The notes: a model not told the origin generated them from the letters alone. A stretch of DNA of 64,000 bases from Lactobacillus sp. Sy-1 (GCF_019303535.1 NZ_JACCIU010000002.1:248001-312000), one strand, 5' to 3'; counted from the first letter of the stretch, positions 53,557 through 61,922 are shown. Numbers and translations are program-made.

Positions 53557-54159
53557 CTATTCACGTAATTCACCAATAGCTTCTTTTGCAATTAACGCTG
53601 CTACAAATAATGAAGCTACGGATTCAGCCCACCAAAAGCCGAAAAATTGATTAAAGAATAATCCAATCAAAACAGTTAATGCCAAAGCAAAACAAGTAAA
53701 GTTACAAATGCTATCTTCAACTAACGCATGTGAGTTTAATTTCTTACCTAATTTTCGTTTTAAAAACATTAAAATTGGCATTACAATAATTGATCCAAAA
53801 GAAATTAGCAATCCACTGGTACTACTATCTGGAACTTCATGAGTCCATAAGTTATAAATTGAACTAATTAAAATGTAAGCAACTAATAAGATTAGTATCC
53901 AATTAATGAATCGTTCTGCTCTTTTCTCTGCAATATCGACTTTACTGGTTTCTGCACCGTTAAATTCCAGATTCAATCTCCAAATTAAAATACATCCAGA
54001 GACTAATTCCAAAGCACTATCTAGTCCAAAAGCAATCAAAAGTACTGAATGTGATTTAATTCCTGCAATTATAGCTACAATAAATTCCATAGCCATCCAA
54101 AAATTAGAAAATACTTCAACGTGAACTGCTTTACGACCTAATCTAATTCTATTTTCCAT
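53557..54159 (-). CDS. cation diffusion facilitator-like membrane protein (no cytoplasmic domain)
   Basis: The 200-residue protein has five or six helices with the CDF wording FSNFWMAMEFIVAIIAGIKSHSVLLIAFGLDSALELVSG, where the family metal site has the HxxxD/DxxxD pattern, and HALVEDSICNFTCF in the second half. The C-terminal cytoplasmic domain of typical zinc/manganese exporters is missing, and the metal-site residues are only partly kept, so transport of divalent metals is not certain. It is a single gene. Confidence 0.65.
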   Translation of the reverse strand: MENRIRLGRKAVHVEVFSNFWMAMEFIVAIIAGIKSHSVLLIAFGLDSALELVSGCILIWRLNLEFNGAETSKVDIAEKRAERFINWILILLVAYILISSIYNLWTHEVPDSSTSGLLISFGSIIVMPILMFLKRKLGKKLNSHALVEDSICNFTCFALALTVLIGLFFNQFFGFWWAESVASLFVAALIAKEAIGELRE

Positions 54160-54340
54160 AATTTACACCTCGTGTATTATAATTTAATTTTCAATGTGAT
54201 TAATCAAATCTAAACTTTTTAAATTATAAAAATTAGGTCTAAAAAATCATATGAAGTTAATTTCATATGATTAAAATATCATTTTGATTTTATTATGTCA
54301 ATAACGATGAATAAAATTATTGTTGATAATAATTTTATAA

Positions 54341-54377
54341 AAAAGCCGATATCCTATTTTTTAAGATATCGGCTTTT
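54341..54377. terminator. terminator-like stem-loop
   Basis: AAAAGCCGATATC (54341-54353) pairs with GATATCGGCTTTT (54365-54377). No gene clearly ends here, so it may terminate a short or antisense transcript, or be left over. Confidence 0.8.
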
Positions 54378-54590
54378 ATACTTGATGCATATATTGAACT
54401 AATTGTAAATGCTATTATAATTACAGTGTTGATCTGGCCTTAGTTCCAATAAAAGATTCTAGTTAATGGAATTTTAACCTTATCAAACGCACTCTCCATC
54501 TAGGCCTATTCTAATCATAAATAATGAATTATCATAGCTACAATAGAATGGTTCATCAACTTCATTATTAATAGATTGAATTTTGAAGGG
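54378..54590. other. intergenic region without identified gene
   Basis: A reverse frame of about 39 codons is open here but has no start or family; otherwise nothing is seen. Confidence 0.4.
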
Positions 54591-54608
54591 GGCTGTGACA
54601 TAAGTCCC
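54591..54608 (-). repeat. 18-bp repeat, inverted partner of 49312-49329
   Basis: GGCTGTGACATAAGTCCC is an exact inverted copy of the element 5.26 kb upstream. Locally it is flanked by AGGGG and CCCCT, which forms a small hairpin. Confidence 0.8.
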
Positions 54609-54621
54609 CTTTATTGTCATA

Positions 54622-54676
54622 CTTTTATGCCTTAACCACCATGACCAAGAGTAAAAAGATAATAAATCTAAAAAAT
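54622..54676 (+). repeat. dispersed repeat of about 55 bp, copy 1
   Basis: CTTTTATGCCTTAACCACC followed by ATGACCAAGAGTAAAAAGA is repeated at 56521-56574 with only a few differences. It encodes nothing obvious and may be the tail of a lost mobile element. Confidence 0.75.
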
Positions 54677-54689
54677 GCTATCCATAATT

Positions 54690-54956
54690 CTAACGTTGTC
54701 CATAATGAGTCCTACAAGCAATTATAATAATTTCACTTTCAGTAACTGTGTAAACAATCCGATCTCGATCGTTAACCCTTCGAGACCAATACCCATTCAT
54801 TTCACCATGAAGTGGCTCAGGCTTACCAATCCCATCAAATGGTGTTCTAGCAATAATATTGATTAGTTTATTTAGTCGTTTTAAGTCCGGCTTACTATTT
54901 TTTTGAATCCATAAATAATCTTCCCAGCCACTGTCAGTAAAACATTTAATCCTCAT
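54690..54956 (-). CDS. yoeB: YoeB mRNA-cleaving toxin
   Basis: The 88-residue protein is a normal-length YoeB: DSGWEDYLWIQ at the N-terminus, RTPFDGIGKPEPLHGEMNGYWSRRVNDRDRIVYTV and the C-terminal CRTHYGQR holding the catalytic His-Tyr. YoeB cuts mRNA in the ribosome when its YefM partner is degraded. The ATG overlaps the antitoxin stop by 11 nt (GATGAGGATTAA), the standard arrangement. A decayed second copy lies at 40888-41040. Confidence 0.92.
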   Translation of the reverse strand: MRIKCFTDSGWEDYLWIQKNSKPDLKRLNKLINIIARTPFDGIGKPEPLHGEMNGYWSRRVNDRDRIVYTVTESEIIIIACRTHYGQR

Positions 54957-55203
54957 CAGATAACTCTCTTCTCATAAATTGGCCACTTTCGACCTGTTTC
55001 TTCCCTTTTTCCAACCACTTTAGATTATCAGGATTCCCAAGAACATATTGATTTTCTAGCATGTTATTATATTCAGTTTCAGAAATTAAGACTGCGTTTT
55101 TATTGTCTTTTCTTGTCACTATGATTGGCTCGAAATTTTCAGTAGCCTTATCCATGTACATTTTCAATTGCTTTCTAAAGTTTGAGTATGTTGTTGCTTC
55201 CAT
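54946..55203 (-). CDS. yefM: YefM antitoxin
   Basis: The 85-residue Phd/YefM antitoxin (MEATTYSNFRKQLKMYMDKATENFEPIIV...) precedes and overlaps yoeB. The N-terminal half binds DNA and the C-terminal half wraps the toxin. The ATG at 55203 has AGGGAGTGA upstream; a GTG at 55212 lies within that site. A 15-bp palindrome 18 nt upstream is a likely autoregulatory operator. It differs from the copy at 41030 at only a few positions. Confidence 0.92.
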   Translation of the reverse strand: MEATTYSNFRKQLKMYMDKATENFEPIIVTRKDNKNAVLISETEYNNMLENQYVLGNPDNLKWLEKGKKQVESGQFMRRELSDED

Positions 55204-55220
55204 TATTATCACTCCCTATC

Positions 55221-55258
55221 CATCTTCAATTGTACCACATTGCGTACAATTGAAGATG
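55221..55258 (-). promoter_or_regulatory. yefM-yoeB operator palindrome
   Basis: CATCTTCAATTGTAC (55221-55235) and GTACAATTGAAGATG (55244-55258) are perfectly complementary, 8 nt apart, just upstream of yefM. YefM operators contain a TGTACA-like core, and here TGTAC/GTACA halves face each other. Confidence 0.7.
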
Positions 55259-55605
55259 AACTAAAACTATTTTCTTTAAAGTATCCCATAACTTATAAAA
55301 AACAACTTTTCCTAATTTCATGTATTTTCAACTAATATGATGCTCTCATCACTATAGATAAAGATGATTTGATTTTATTAATTACAATCTAGAAAACGTA
55401 CTACAAAAAATATCTTTGAAAAAAAGATTAGGGTTGTTTCTAATTTACCATTACAAGAACTTATGAGGTGTAGAATCACTAATGAATGCTAAAAATGATT
55501 TCGAAAATTACAAAAAATTACAAAAATAAGACAACTTTGTTCTAATATATGGCTGCTAATAATAAGCCTATAGTCATTGCCACATATAACTATATTTAAC
55601 ACTCT
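55259..55605. other. AT-rich intergenic region
   Basis: Nearly 350 bases with no supported ORF; a short direct repeat AAAATTACAAAA occurs near 55505-55530, otherwise nothing is seen. Confidence 0.4.
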
Positions 55606-55622
55606 GAAAGGATTTGATTCTT

Positions 55623-55820
55623 ATGATTAAAAAGTTACAGAACCCAACTAAGATCCAAGCCCTAATTATTTTCTTAGTCTCAATTGCTTTTTACTTCATT
55701 AGGGATAAATTTAGCAATTCGATATTAAACGATATTGTCGGATTTTTAGGAATTATGTCGACTATTTTAATGCTTTATACCGTCTTTAAAATTCATCCTA
55801 ATCATGGTAATAAAAAGTAA
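55623..55820 (+). CDS. small two-helix membrane protein
   Basis: The 65-residue product has helix 1 at about 14-30 (LIIFLVSIAFYFI) and helix 2 at about 40-57 (VGFLGIMSTILMLYTVF), with a basic tail (HPNHGNKK). GAAAGGA lies 10 nt before the ATG at 55623; an earlier TTG is too close to it. No family is recognised. Confidence 0.6.
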   Translation: MIKKLQNPTKIQALIIFLVSIAFYFIRDKFSNSILNDIVGFLGIMSTILMLYTVFKIHPNHGNKK

Positions 55821-55970
55821 TGGTTTCCATTTAATAGTAAAATTATTTTATCTCAATAATTACGGATAATAATTATATAAACAAGATTATCCCTCTTATT
55901 TTTGTGATTATTTTCAGCGTGTAATATACTATTAGTTGTAAAAGATAATTATACTATTGGAGGGTTACAT

Positions 55971-56474
55971 ATGAGATTAAGTAAAATAGTTACATCATCA
56001 GTAGTAGCAGTAACGATATTCACGACTGGAGCATCCTTTGCATCTGCAAGTGCTAGTGCATGGCATAAGGGTGTCCCTAGTTTTGCTAAAGTGAACCCAT
56101 ATAAATCATGGATGAGTACAAAGAAAATTGATAAAAAGAATGGTTATTATAAAAGACAAATTCTTTTTGCTGATAATACGCAAGTTGGAAACGGTTTTAG
56201 AAAATTCCACGATAACGGAAAAGGTGCTTTTTCATTAGGTGGTGGGGCACCAATTATTTCTTATCCTTACTATAAAAAAATTGGCAGCAATACCTATGAA
56301 GTAAAAACGACTAAGGATCCACAAGGGACCACTTCTAAGAACCTAGTTAAGTTCCAAAAGAGTGGTAAAAAAGTTAAAGCATGGATCAAATATAGTGGTA
56401 AATCATGGGAATATGTTGGTTCACTTAAGAAAGTTAAACTAGAAAATGAATATAAGACTGATCCATTGAAGTAA
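55971..56474 (+). CDS. small secreted basic protein
   Basis: A clear signal peptide (RLSKIVTSSVVAVTIFTTGASFASASA, cleavage near residue 30) precedes a 137-residue lysine-rich and tyrosine-rich region (about KKIDKKNGYYKRQILF, GSNTYEVKTTKDPQGTT, KAWIKYSGKSWEYVGSLKKV). GGAGGG lies 9 nt before the ATG and a terminator follows. The form is like other unassigned lactobacillus exoproteins; no domain is recognised. Confidence 0.75.
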   Translation: MRLSKIVTSSVVAVTIFTTGASFASASASAWHKGVPSFAKVNPYKSWMSTKKIDKKNGYYKRQILFADNTQVGNGFRKFHDNGKGAFSLGGGAPIISYPYYKKIGSNTYEVKTTKDPQGTTSKNLVKFQKSGKKVKAWIKYSGKSWEYVGSLKKVKLENEYKTDPLK

Positions 56475-56484
56475 GAACTTAAAC

Positions 56485-56510
56485 AGGCATCCCTTCCGAT
56501 GCCTATTTTT
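56485..56510 (+). terminator. terminator of the secreted protein gene
   Basis: AGGCATC (56485-56491) pairs with GATGCCT (56498-56504) and is followed by ATTTTTT. Confidence 0.8.
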
Positions 56511-56520
56511 TATTATTATC

Positions 56521-56574
56521 CTTTTATGCTTTAACCACCATGACCAAGAGTAAAAAGATAATGAATCAAAAAAT
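56521..56574 (+). repeat. dispersed repeat of about 55 bp, copy 2
   Basis: Near-identical to 54622-54676, same orientation, 1.9 kb apart. Confidence 0.75.
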
Positions 56575-56695
56575 GATACCCAAATTAACGTTCCAATAAT
56601 TATTAAATCAATATGTTAAATTGATACTAGGTACTGGAATATCAATTTAAATTAGATAATTCCTCCAAATTGTAAGTCAGAAAGGATTTTTTAAT

Positions 56696-56983
56696 ATGAA
56701 CGATAACGTCCGCTTAACTTTTACCATTAATAATAAACCAATCTTAGCCTTAGAAATCAATTTAAAAACTAAGGCTTCTAAAGTATTGGAACATGTGGAT
56801 AACCCGGTAATGTTCCATGCGATTTTACAACCGAAAGAGTGGAACTACTACGGTATTGAAAGTCGCCTCCAATTTTGGTTTAACACACAACAAACCTTAC
56901 CGAAAATCTTAGATGATATCTATCCAGATGGCTTCTTTTGGAATGGCCAACCGAGTTTAGACTTAATAATTGAAAAATTATAA
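56696..56983 (+). CDS. small protein of unknown family, paralogue of 62229-62522
   Basis: The 95-residue protein begins MNDNVRLTFTINNKPILALEINLKTKASKV and is clearly related to the 97-residue protein at 62229. Shared features are DNVRLTF, the LNLKTK.SKV strand, an R.Q(F/W)WFN motif and a C-terminal G(Q)..LDL.IE. No known domain; no signal peptide. GAAAGGA lies upstream. Two members in 5.5 kb suggest a lineage-specific family. Confidence 0.7.
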   Translation: MNDNVRLTFTINNKPILALEINLKTKASKVLEHVDNPVMFHAILQPKEWNYYGIESRLQFWFNTQQTLPKILDDIYPDGFFWNGQPSLDLIIEKL

Positions 56984-56989
56984 CCATCA

Positions 56990-57270
56990 AATGTTCTCAT
57001 TAATTTAGTTGAAAATTATTATCTTTCCATGGATTAATAGTCTGACTCATTAATTGTTTGAGTTCTTCCAAAATAAATTTAATGCTGCTACTCCCCCCTT
57101 AGTAACTCAATTATTAAACATAAAAATGATCAAACAATGCAACTCACCCTAACTCTTCCATCCTTATGATTAATTCCCCATTACTATTTTTTTACTTTAA
57201 TGATACATCGAATTTACAAAAGTGGAGTAGGCTAATAGTGGTTCATTAATAATACATTGAAGGGTCGAGA
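56990..57270. other. intergenic region without identified gene
   Basis: About 280 bases with no supported ORF, repeat or hairpin; it should hold the promoter of the next gene. Confidence 0.4.
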
Positions 57271-57275
57271 TACTT

Positions 57276-58178
57276 ATGTTTAAGGTAACTAAGCTCATCA
57301 CTTCAGGAATGATTGCTTTACTAGCAACCTCGTCAATTCCCCTAGGGATAGCTAATGCTAAATCTGTTAGCAACAAGAAATCTAATTCCAATGTCGTTAC
57401 AATTTATTTGGCACGGCATGGTCAAACGACTGGAAACGTTCTTACTCTAAATGAAGGATGGGATGATTATCCATTGACTCCTAAGGGTGAACAAGTTGCT
57501 AAGGAAGTTGGAGCAGGACTTCGCGGAATCAAATTTAATTATGCTGCTGCTGGGAAACTAGTTCGGCATCTAGATACGATTAAGGATATGCTTGATTATT
57601 CAGGTAACTCCAACGTAGTTGTTCGTGAAACCCCACTGTTGCGTGAGGCAGGCGAAGGTAAGTACGAACTTTATAACGAAAAGCAATCCGATGAACTATT
57701 AAACAAGTACTTCCATGTTTCCAATCAAAATGTGTTAGTTAAAAAATTTGGAATCGACTACGTAAATAAGACTAACCAAGCTTTATACGAAATCAGTAAG
57801 AAGCATGACACCCTCCCTAAGGCTGATCGTGCTGAAAGTGCCAAGCAAATTATCAACCGTGAAGCTAAGGGAATTAAACAAGTTGCTGATGCAACGGCCA
57901 AAAAGAATGGTAAAAATGCATTAGTTGTTAGTTCCGGAGACATCATCGCTGCCTACCTATCCAAGTACGATAAGCACATGAGTAAAGCAGATAAGAAGTT
58001 AGTTTCAAATGACTCAATTCCCAACTCTGGGGTTACCAAAGTTTACTACAACGTGAAAACCAATAAGGTTAGCTTTGGTAAAGTTGGTGATTTAAGCTAC
58101 GTTAACAAGGGAACGAAGTATCTTAAGAACCACAAGGTCAAGGAATCTAAGTTCATGACTGTACAATATGAAAAATAG
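57276..58178 (+). CDS. secreted histidine phosphatase family protein
   Basis: A signal peptide (cleavage after NA near residue 28) precedes a histidine phosphatase/phosphoglycerate-mutase domain: the catalytic LARHGQTTGN (His of RHG near residue 48) and the Glu region LLREAGEGKYELY. The usual second His motif is replaced by VVSSGDIIAAYL, so one active-site residue may be missing or shifted. The mature protein ends in a lysine-rich tail. A role in phosphate or polyol release outside the cell is possible. GAAGGGTC precedes the ATG. Confidence 0.8.
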   Translation: MFKVTKLITSGMIALLATSSIPLGIANAKSVSNKKSNSNVVTIYLARHGQTTGNVLTLNEGWDDYPLTPKGEQVAKEVGAGLRGIKFNYAAAGKLVRHLDTIKDMLDYSGNSNVVVRETPLLREAGEGKYELYNEKQSDELLNKYFHVSNQNVLVKKFGIDYVNKTNQALYEISKKHDTLPKADRAESAKQIINREAKGIKQVADATAKKNGKNALVVSSGDIIAAYLSKYDKHMSKADKKLVSNDSIPNSGVTKVYYNVKTNKVSFGKVGDLSYVNKGTKYLKNHKVKESKFMTVQYEK

Positions 58179-58205
58179 TTTCGTGTAAATTAAATAACCA
58201 TACAA

Positions 58206-58248
58206 AATACCACCTACTATCTCGTGAATTAGATAGCAGGTGGTATTT
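58206..58248. terminator. terminator stem-loop
   Basis: AAATACCACCT-ACTATC (58206-58221) pairs with GATAG-AGGTGGTATTT (58232-58248), with a one-base bulge; it separates convergent genes. Confidence 0.85.
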
Positions 58249-58250
58249 AG

Positions 58251-59018
58251 TTATTGACATGGATTATTTTCACTACACGATGCCCTTTTTAGTTTATATT
58301 TTATTGTATCTATTATTTTCTTTGTTTCACCTTTATCTAAGTCATAATCAACTTTTTTACTTTTATCATTTTTTACGTATTCCACTATATAATCCGCATA
58401 AACCTTTCCAATCGTGCTTTCAAGTCCGTTTGAACAACCTTTACAATGATTCGCATCTTGATTATACAAACTCCCAGGGGCAAATTTTAACTTGAAATCT
58501 TTTTTATTTCCAGCAGCTTTGCTATCTTCATATTTAAAACATACGTATTTTATAATTATAAATGCATGCAATATAGCATGTTCCATGTGATTACAAAAAA
58601 CTAAATTTTCTTTTTGCTGTTATTCATGAAATTTTGTTTCAAAAAGGCTTTCTTTTATTTTTTTAGAACCTAAATTGGGAACTATATTTTCATGAATATG
58701 ATGCTTCCAAATATCTTTATCACGGGGTTCTTTACCTTTAAATGAACGTTTTGTGTGTCCATTTCTAATAACAAGATATTTAACTAGCTTATAGTATTCA
58801 AGGTCCGCTTCTTTTGTTTTATCCAAATCTTTTTTGTAATTATCTTTCAAATGGATATCTAAATTAGCATCGATAAGATCTTGATAATATTTTAAATCCT
58901 TTTCCCTTTCTTTAATACTATTTTCATTACCATTAATTTCAAACATTTCATCGTTATACTCATAGTGCTGTTTAAATAAATCATCATAGTATTTTAGTTC
59001 GTCAGACAATATGTTCAT
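58251..59018 (-). pseudogene. HNH endonuclease-like gene split by an in-frame stop codon
   Basis: Two reverse-strand frames (132 and 111 codons from their own starts) lie in the same reading frame and are separated by a single TAA at 58620-58622. Read through, the protein of about 255 residues has an acidic helical N-terminus and an HNH-like core: IWKHHIHENIVPNLGSKKIK, then QKENLVFCNHMEHAILHAFII after the stop, followed by a CKGC motif. The joined HHI...NLV(F/Y)C...EH..LH layout matches HNH-type nucleases found with lactobacillus phage or restriction genes. The stop is probably an inactivating mutation or a sequence error. Confidence 0.6.
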
Positions 59019-59030
59019 CCCCCTATTTAA

Positions 59031-59642
59031 TTAAATTCCATCTTATCCGAGACATCATCCATTGATTTTTATTACATACCTAAGCAATCCAATTTCATTG
59101 ATGCAGGAATTAATGGTGCCGGAAAAAGTACATTGTATCAAGCGCAACCATTTATATTCAGTGATACAGAAAGATTAAATGCTGATGAAATTCTTCAAAA
59201 GATGCATGGCGATTGGCGTAATCCTAAAGATAATCGCAGAGCTATGAAAGTAGAAGTTAGGAAATTACACCAGGCTCTTTCAAATCACCATAGTGTTCAT
59301 ATTGAAACAACTCTGGCTGGTGCCGGTAAAACTCACCGAAACTTAATTAATGAGGCCCATGATAATTCTTTTGAGGTTACATTATTTTACGTTACCGTTA
59401 ATAGTGCGCAAACAGCAATTGATAGAGTAAAGCAAAGAGTTATTAAAGGTGGCCACGTTATAAACAGTGATATTATTGTTAAGCGTTATTATCAATCTAA
59501 TCGTAATTTACCATCAATAGCAAAAATGGCCGATCACGTTTACATTTATGATAACACTGAAAAATTTAAAAATGTTTATGCAAGGGATTATGATGATGTA
59601 AAAATTAATATGTTGCAGTCATGCCCATGGATAAAACTATAA
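59031..59642 (+). pseudogene. zeta-toxin-like kinase without recognisable start codon
   Basis: The forward frame is open from 59031 to 59642 and includes a full P-loop, GINGAGKST (59106-59132), then NADEILQKMHGDWRN, SVHIETTLAGAGKTHRN and R.IKGGHVI, the layout of small zeta-toxin/AAA_33 kinases. No ATG, GTG or TTG exists before the P-loop; the first usable TTG (59133) lies inside it and would destroy nucleotide binding. The 5' end seems truncated where it meets the divergent HNH gene. If a non-standard start (ATA/ATT) were used it could still be active. Confidence 0.6.
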
Positions 59643-59807
59643 ATAAAAAATTTAAATCTAATAATTATTTTACAACATAAAAATATAAAGTATTATTTAT
59701 CATCAACACTAAACACGAATAATTGACAACTAAAAAAGATAGTGCTAATATTTTCTTGAATTTAATAACAATTTCTTTTCTTACAAGTTTACTTATAAGA
59801 AATAAAA

Positions 59808-59920
59808 GCGGTTTCCGATAGATCCGTTATCATCTAGTGAATGAATTTTTAATTCATTCGGGTTTGCACCGCGGGGAAGATCGTCCAAATTATGAAAATA
59901 TATTTGGACGATCTTTTTTT
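59808..59920 (+). promoter_or_regulatory. riboswitch-like leader with terminator, YoaK gene
   Basis: GCGGT (59808-59812) pairs with ACCGC (59868-59872), enclosing GATA/TATC (59817-59820, 59828-59831) and a 9-bp hairpin GAATGAATT/AATTCATTC (59839-59847, 59851-59859), a three-way-junction shape. A perfect 13-bp terminator follows (59877-59889, 59903-59915) with a T-run. The GCACCGCGG segment recalls the T-box motif but the UGGN part is missing. Class unknown. Confidence 0.5.
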
Positions 59921-59980
59921 ATTAGATGAAGTAAATTGTTAGTGAATTTAATACAATTATTATTACAAATGGAGGAAAAT

Positions 59981-60625
59981 ATGAAAGAATACAAAAGTTA
60001 TGAAGGCCCATTAATTGGGATGTTATTAGCAATGGTTAGCGGAAGCATCGATAGTTATACATTTTTGGATCGAGGTGGCGTATTTGCGGGACTCCAAACT
60101 GGAAATAACATCTTAATGGGAATTAGCTTGAGCCAACTCCAATTTGGCAAAGCCCTCCAATATGTTATCTCAATCCTATTCTTTGCTTTAGGAATATTGA
60201 TCGTTAAATTAATTCAACAAAAGATTGAACAGGAAAGTATACGAAAGCGAGTTATCATTATCTACGAGATAACAATTTTACTAATTTCAGGGATTCTAGC
60301 AAAAGTATTACCTGACATGCTCATCGTTGGGTTATTAGCTATCGCAGCTTCAGCCCAATTACAAGAGTTTAAGATGCTAAAGGGCAATAGCTTTAATCCG
60401 TTAATGATGACTGGAAACGTTAGCAAAACGATGAATAACCTATACGCGACTTTAAAGAACAAAGACAACAAGTCCAAAGGAATTCTAATTGATACATTAA
60501 TGATAATGTTCAGTTTTATTCTCGGCTCACTATTAATGGGAGCGGTTAATAACTTTGCGAATGATTTTTCAATCTTAGCCTCAGTATTACCACTAGTAAT
60601 CGTTTTATTCTCAATAAAAGAATAA
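59981..60625 (+). CDS. YoaK/DUF1275 family membrane protein
   Basis: The 214-residue protein has six helices and the DUF1275 start GMLLAMVSGSIDSYTFLDRGGVFAGLQTGNNILMGISL. FNPLMMTGNVSKTMNNLYATL in the second half mirrors the first (GN motif repeated). The family is widespread and often next to antibiotic-resistance or sulfur genes; transport is suspected, substrate unknown. The ATG at 59981 has GGAGG 5 nt upstream. It lies behind a structured leader with terminator, so it is probably controlled at the RNA level. Confidence 0.85.
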   Translation: MKEYKSYEGPLIGMLLAMVSGSIDSYTFLDRGGVFAGLQTGNNILMGISLSQLQFGKALQYVISILFFALGILIVKLIQQKIEQESIRKRVIIIYEITILLISGILAKVLPDMLIVGLLAIAASAQLQEFKMLKGNSFNPLMMTGNVSKTMNNLYATLKNKDNKSKGILIDTLMIMFSFILGSLLMGAVNNFANDFSILASVLPLVIVLFSIKE

Positions 60626-60641
60626 GTTTAAAATTATATTT

Positions 60642-60707
60642 AATAGAAAAAGTGCGTTGCATCACTAGGTTTTTAATCAACTAGTGCTGCAGCGCACTTT
60701 TTCTATT
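60642..60707. terminator. bidirectional terminator overlapping the MFS stop codon
   Basis: AATAGAAAAAGTGCG (60642-60656) pairs with CGCACTTTTTCTATT (60693-60707), with inner TGCA and CACTAG/CTAGTG pairing. The last codons of the reverse-strand MFS gene are inside this structure. Confidence 0.9.
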
Positions 60708-61922
60708 CATCGTTCTTTTTATTAAAATCAACAACAATACAAATACTAATGATATCGTTCCGAAAATGATAATTATTTTTGGCACAGAAATAAAGTTAAT
60801 CAGAGCTGTAGATGATAGTGCGCCAATTGGTAAAAGAATTGATTGAATCGTCACAATTCCCCCATTTATCTTGCCTAGTATATTATTAGGAATCTGTGAT
60901 TGACGCTTACTATTCCAAGCAATCATCAGCAATGCAAAAGAGGCATTTTGCAACATCCCCATTAGAACAATCAGAAAGTAGTTCAGTGAAAGCCCCATCC
61001 CAATTAAACTAATACAAAATAATGCAGCGCTAACTTGGATTATTAATAATGAATCAAACTTCTTTATGATACTAGATGAAAACAGTCCAACGCATAACAC
61101 TGGAATAAATTCAAATAACACAAACGTAAATCCAAACATAAAGCCCGATAAATGTAAGTAGTGTAAAAACAAGTACTGTAAAACACTCCCAATACTCCCC
61201 GTGGCTAGATAAACAGCGGCTGTAATAAGTAGGCAAAACAAGAACCAACTATTCTGATAAATATAGTTCTTTACTGAAGCAATGTCATTTCTAATGCTGT
61301 CTTTTTTATTATTCAGAATCGACAAATCCGATTTGATCAAAAGGATTACCACAAACGACAATAAGTACGAAATTCCGTTAATAAAGATACACATCCAAGC
61401 CCCGTATACCCCAATTATTAGCCCTGCAATTGAAGGGCCTAATAAACCGATCAAAGATCCCACAATATTAAAAATATTATTCATTGAAATTAGCTTATCC
61501 TTAGGCACGATTACCGGTAAAGAGGCATTAAAAGTAGGCTCATACATGGATGTCAGGCTAGAAATTATAAATGTTAATATGAAAATGAAGATTACGCTAA
61601 TGTTATTTTCAAACTGGAGTAAAACCATAATCATCGATATGATAATAAATGCACTAATGTTTATGTATAATAACATTTTCTTTCTGCTTACCCGATCTGA
61701 TATCAGGCCACCAATAAATCCAAAAAAGACGCCCGGAATTAATGACAAGCTAAAGTTTAATGCCATTAGGCTACCAGAATTAGTTATATGAAAGATGAGC
61801 CATGGAATTCCAAATCGTTGCATCTGATTGCCCATTTCAGATAAAACGGTTGCTAGCAATAGCTTATCAAAGTTTTTATTGGTGAACAGCAACGGGTATT
61901 TTCTTCTAAAGTAATTATTCAT
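60681..61922 (-). CDS. MFS exporter (DHA3-like)
   Basis: The 413-residue protein has 12 helices, beginning NFDKLLLATVLSEMGNQMQRFGIPWLIFHIT with motif A-like GGLISDRVSRKKMLL, and LLGPSIAGLIIGVYGAW (motif C-like) in helix 5. This is the pattern of macrolide/siderophore-type DHA3 exporters in Gram-positive bacteria. AAAGGAGGGG precedes the ATG. It stands alone. Confidence 0.8.
   Translation of the reverse strand: MNNYFRRKYPLLFTNKNFDKLLLATVLSEMGNQMQRFGIPWLIFHITNSGSLMALNFSLSLIPGVFFGFIGGLISDRVSRKKMLLYINISAFIIISMIMVLLQFENNISVIFIFILTFIISSLTSMYEPTFNASLPVIVPKDKLISMNNIFNIVGSLIGLLGPSIAGLIIGVYGAWMCIFINGISYLLSFVVILLIKSDLSILNNKKDSIRNDIASVKNYIYQNSWFLFCLLITAAVYLATGSIGSVLQYLFLHYLHLSGFMFGFTFVLFEFIPVLCVGLFSSSIIKKFDSLLIIQVSAALFCISLIGMGLSLNYFLIVLMGMLQNASFALLMIAWNSKRQSQIPNNILGKINGGIVTIQSILLPIGALSSTALINFISVPKIIIIFGTISLVFVLLLILIKRTMNRKSALQH

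Noticed and set aside
54410-54595. Reverse-strand frame reading NNEVDEPFYCSYDNSLFMIRIGLDGECV
   Set aside because: Looks somewhat protein-like but has no start, no family and only about 39 codons; could be a gene scrap, not enough support.
59860-59880. GGGTTTGCACCGCGG as a standard T-box
   Set aside because: The discriminator-binding UGGN is missing and the 150 bases upstream contain no stem I; kept only as an unassigned leader.
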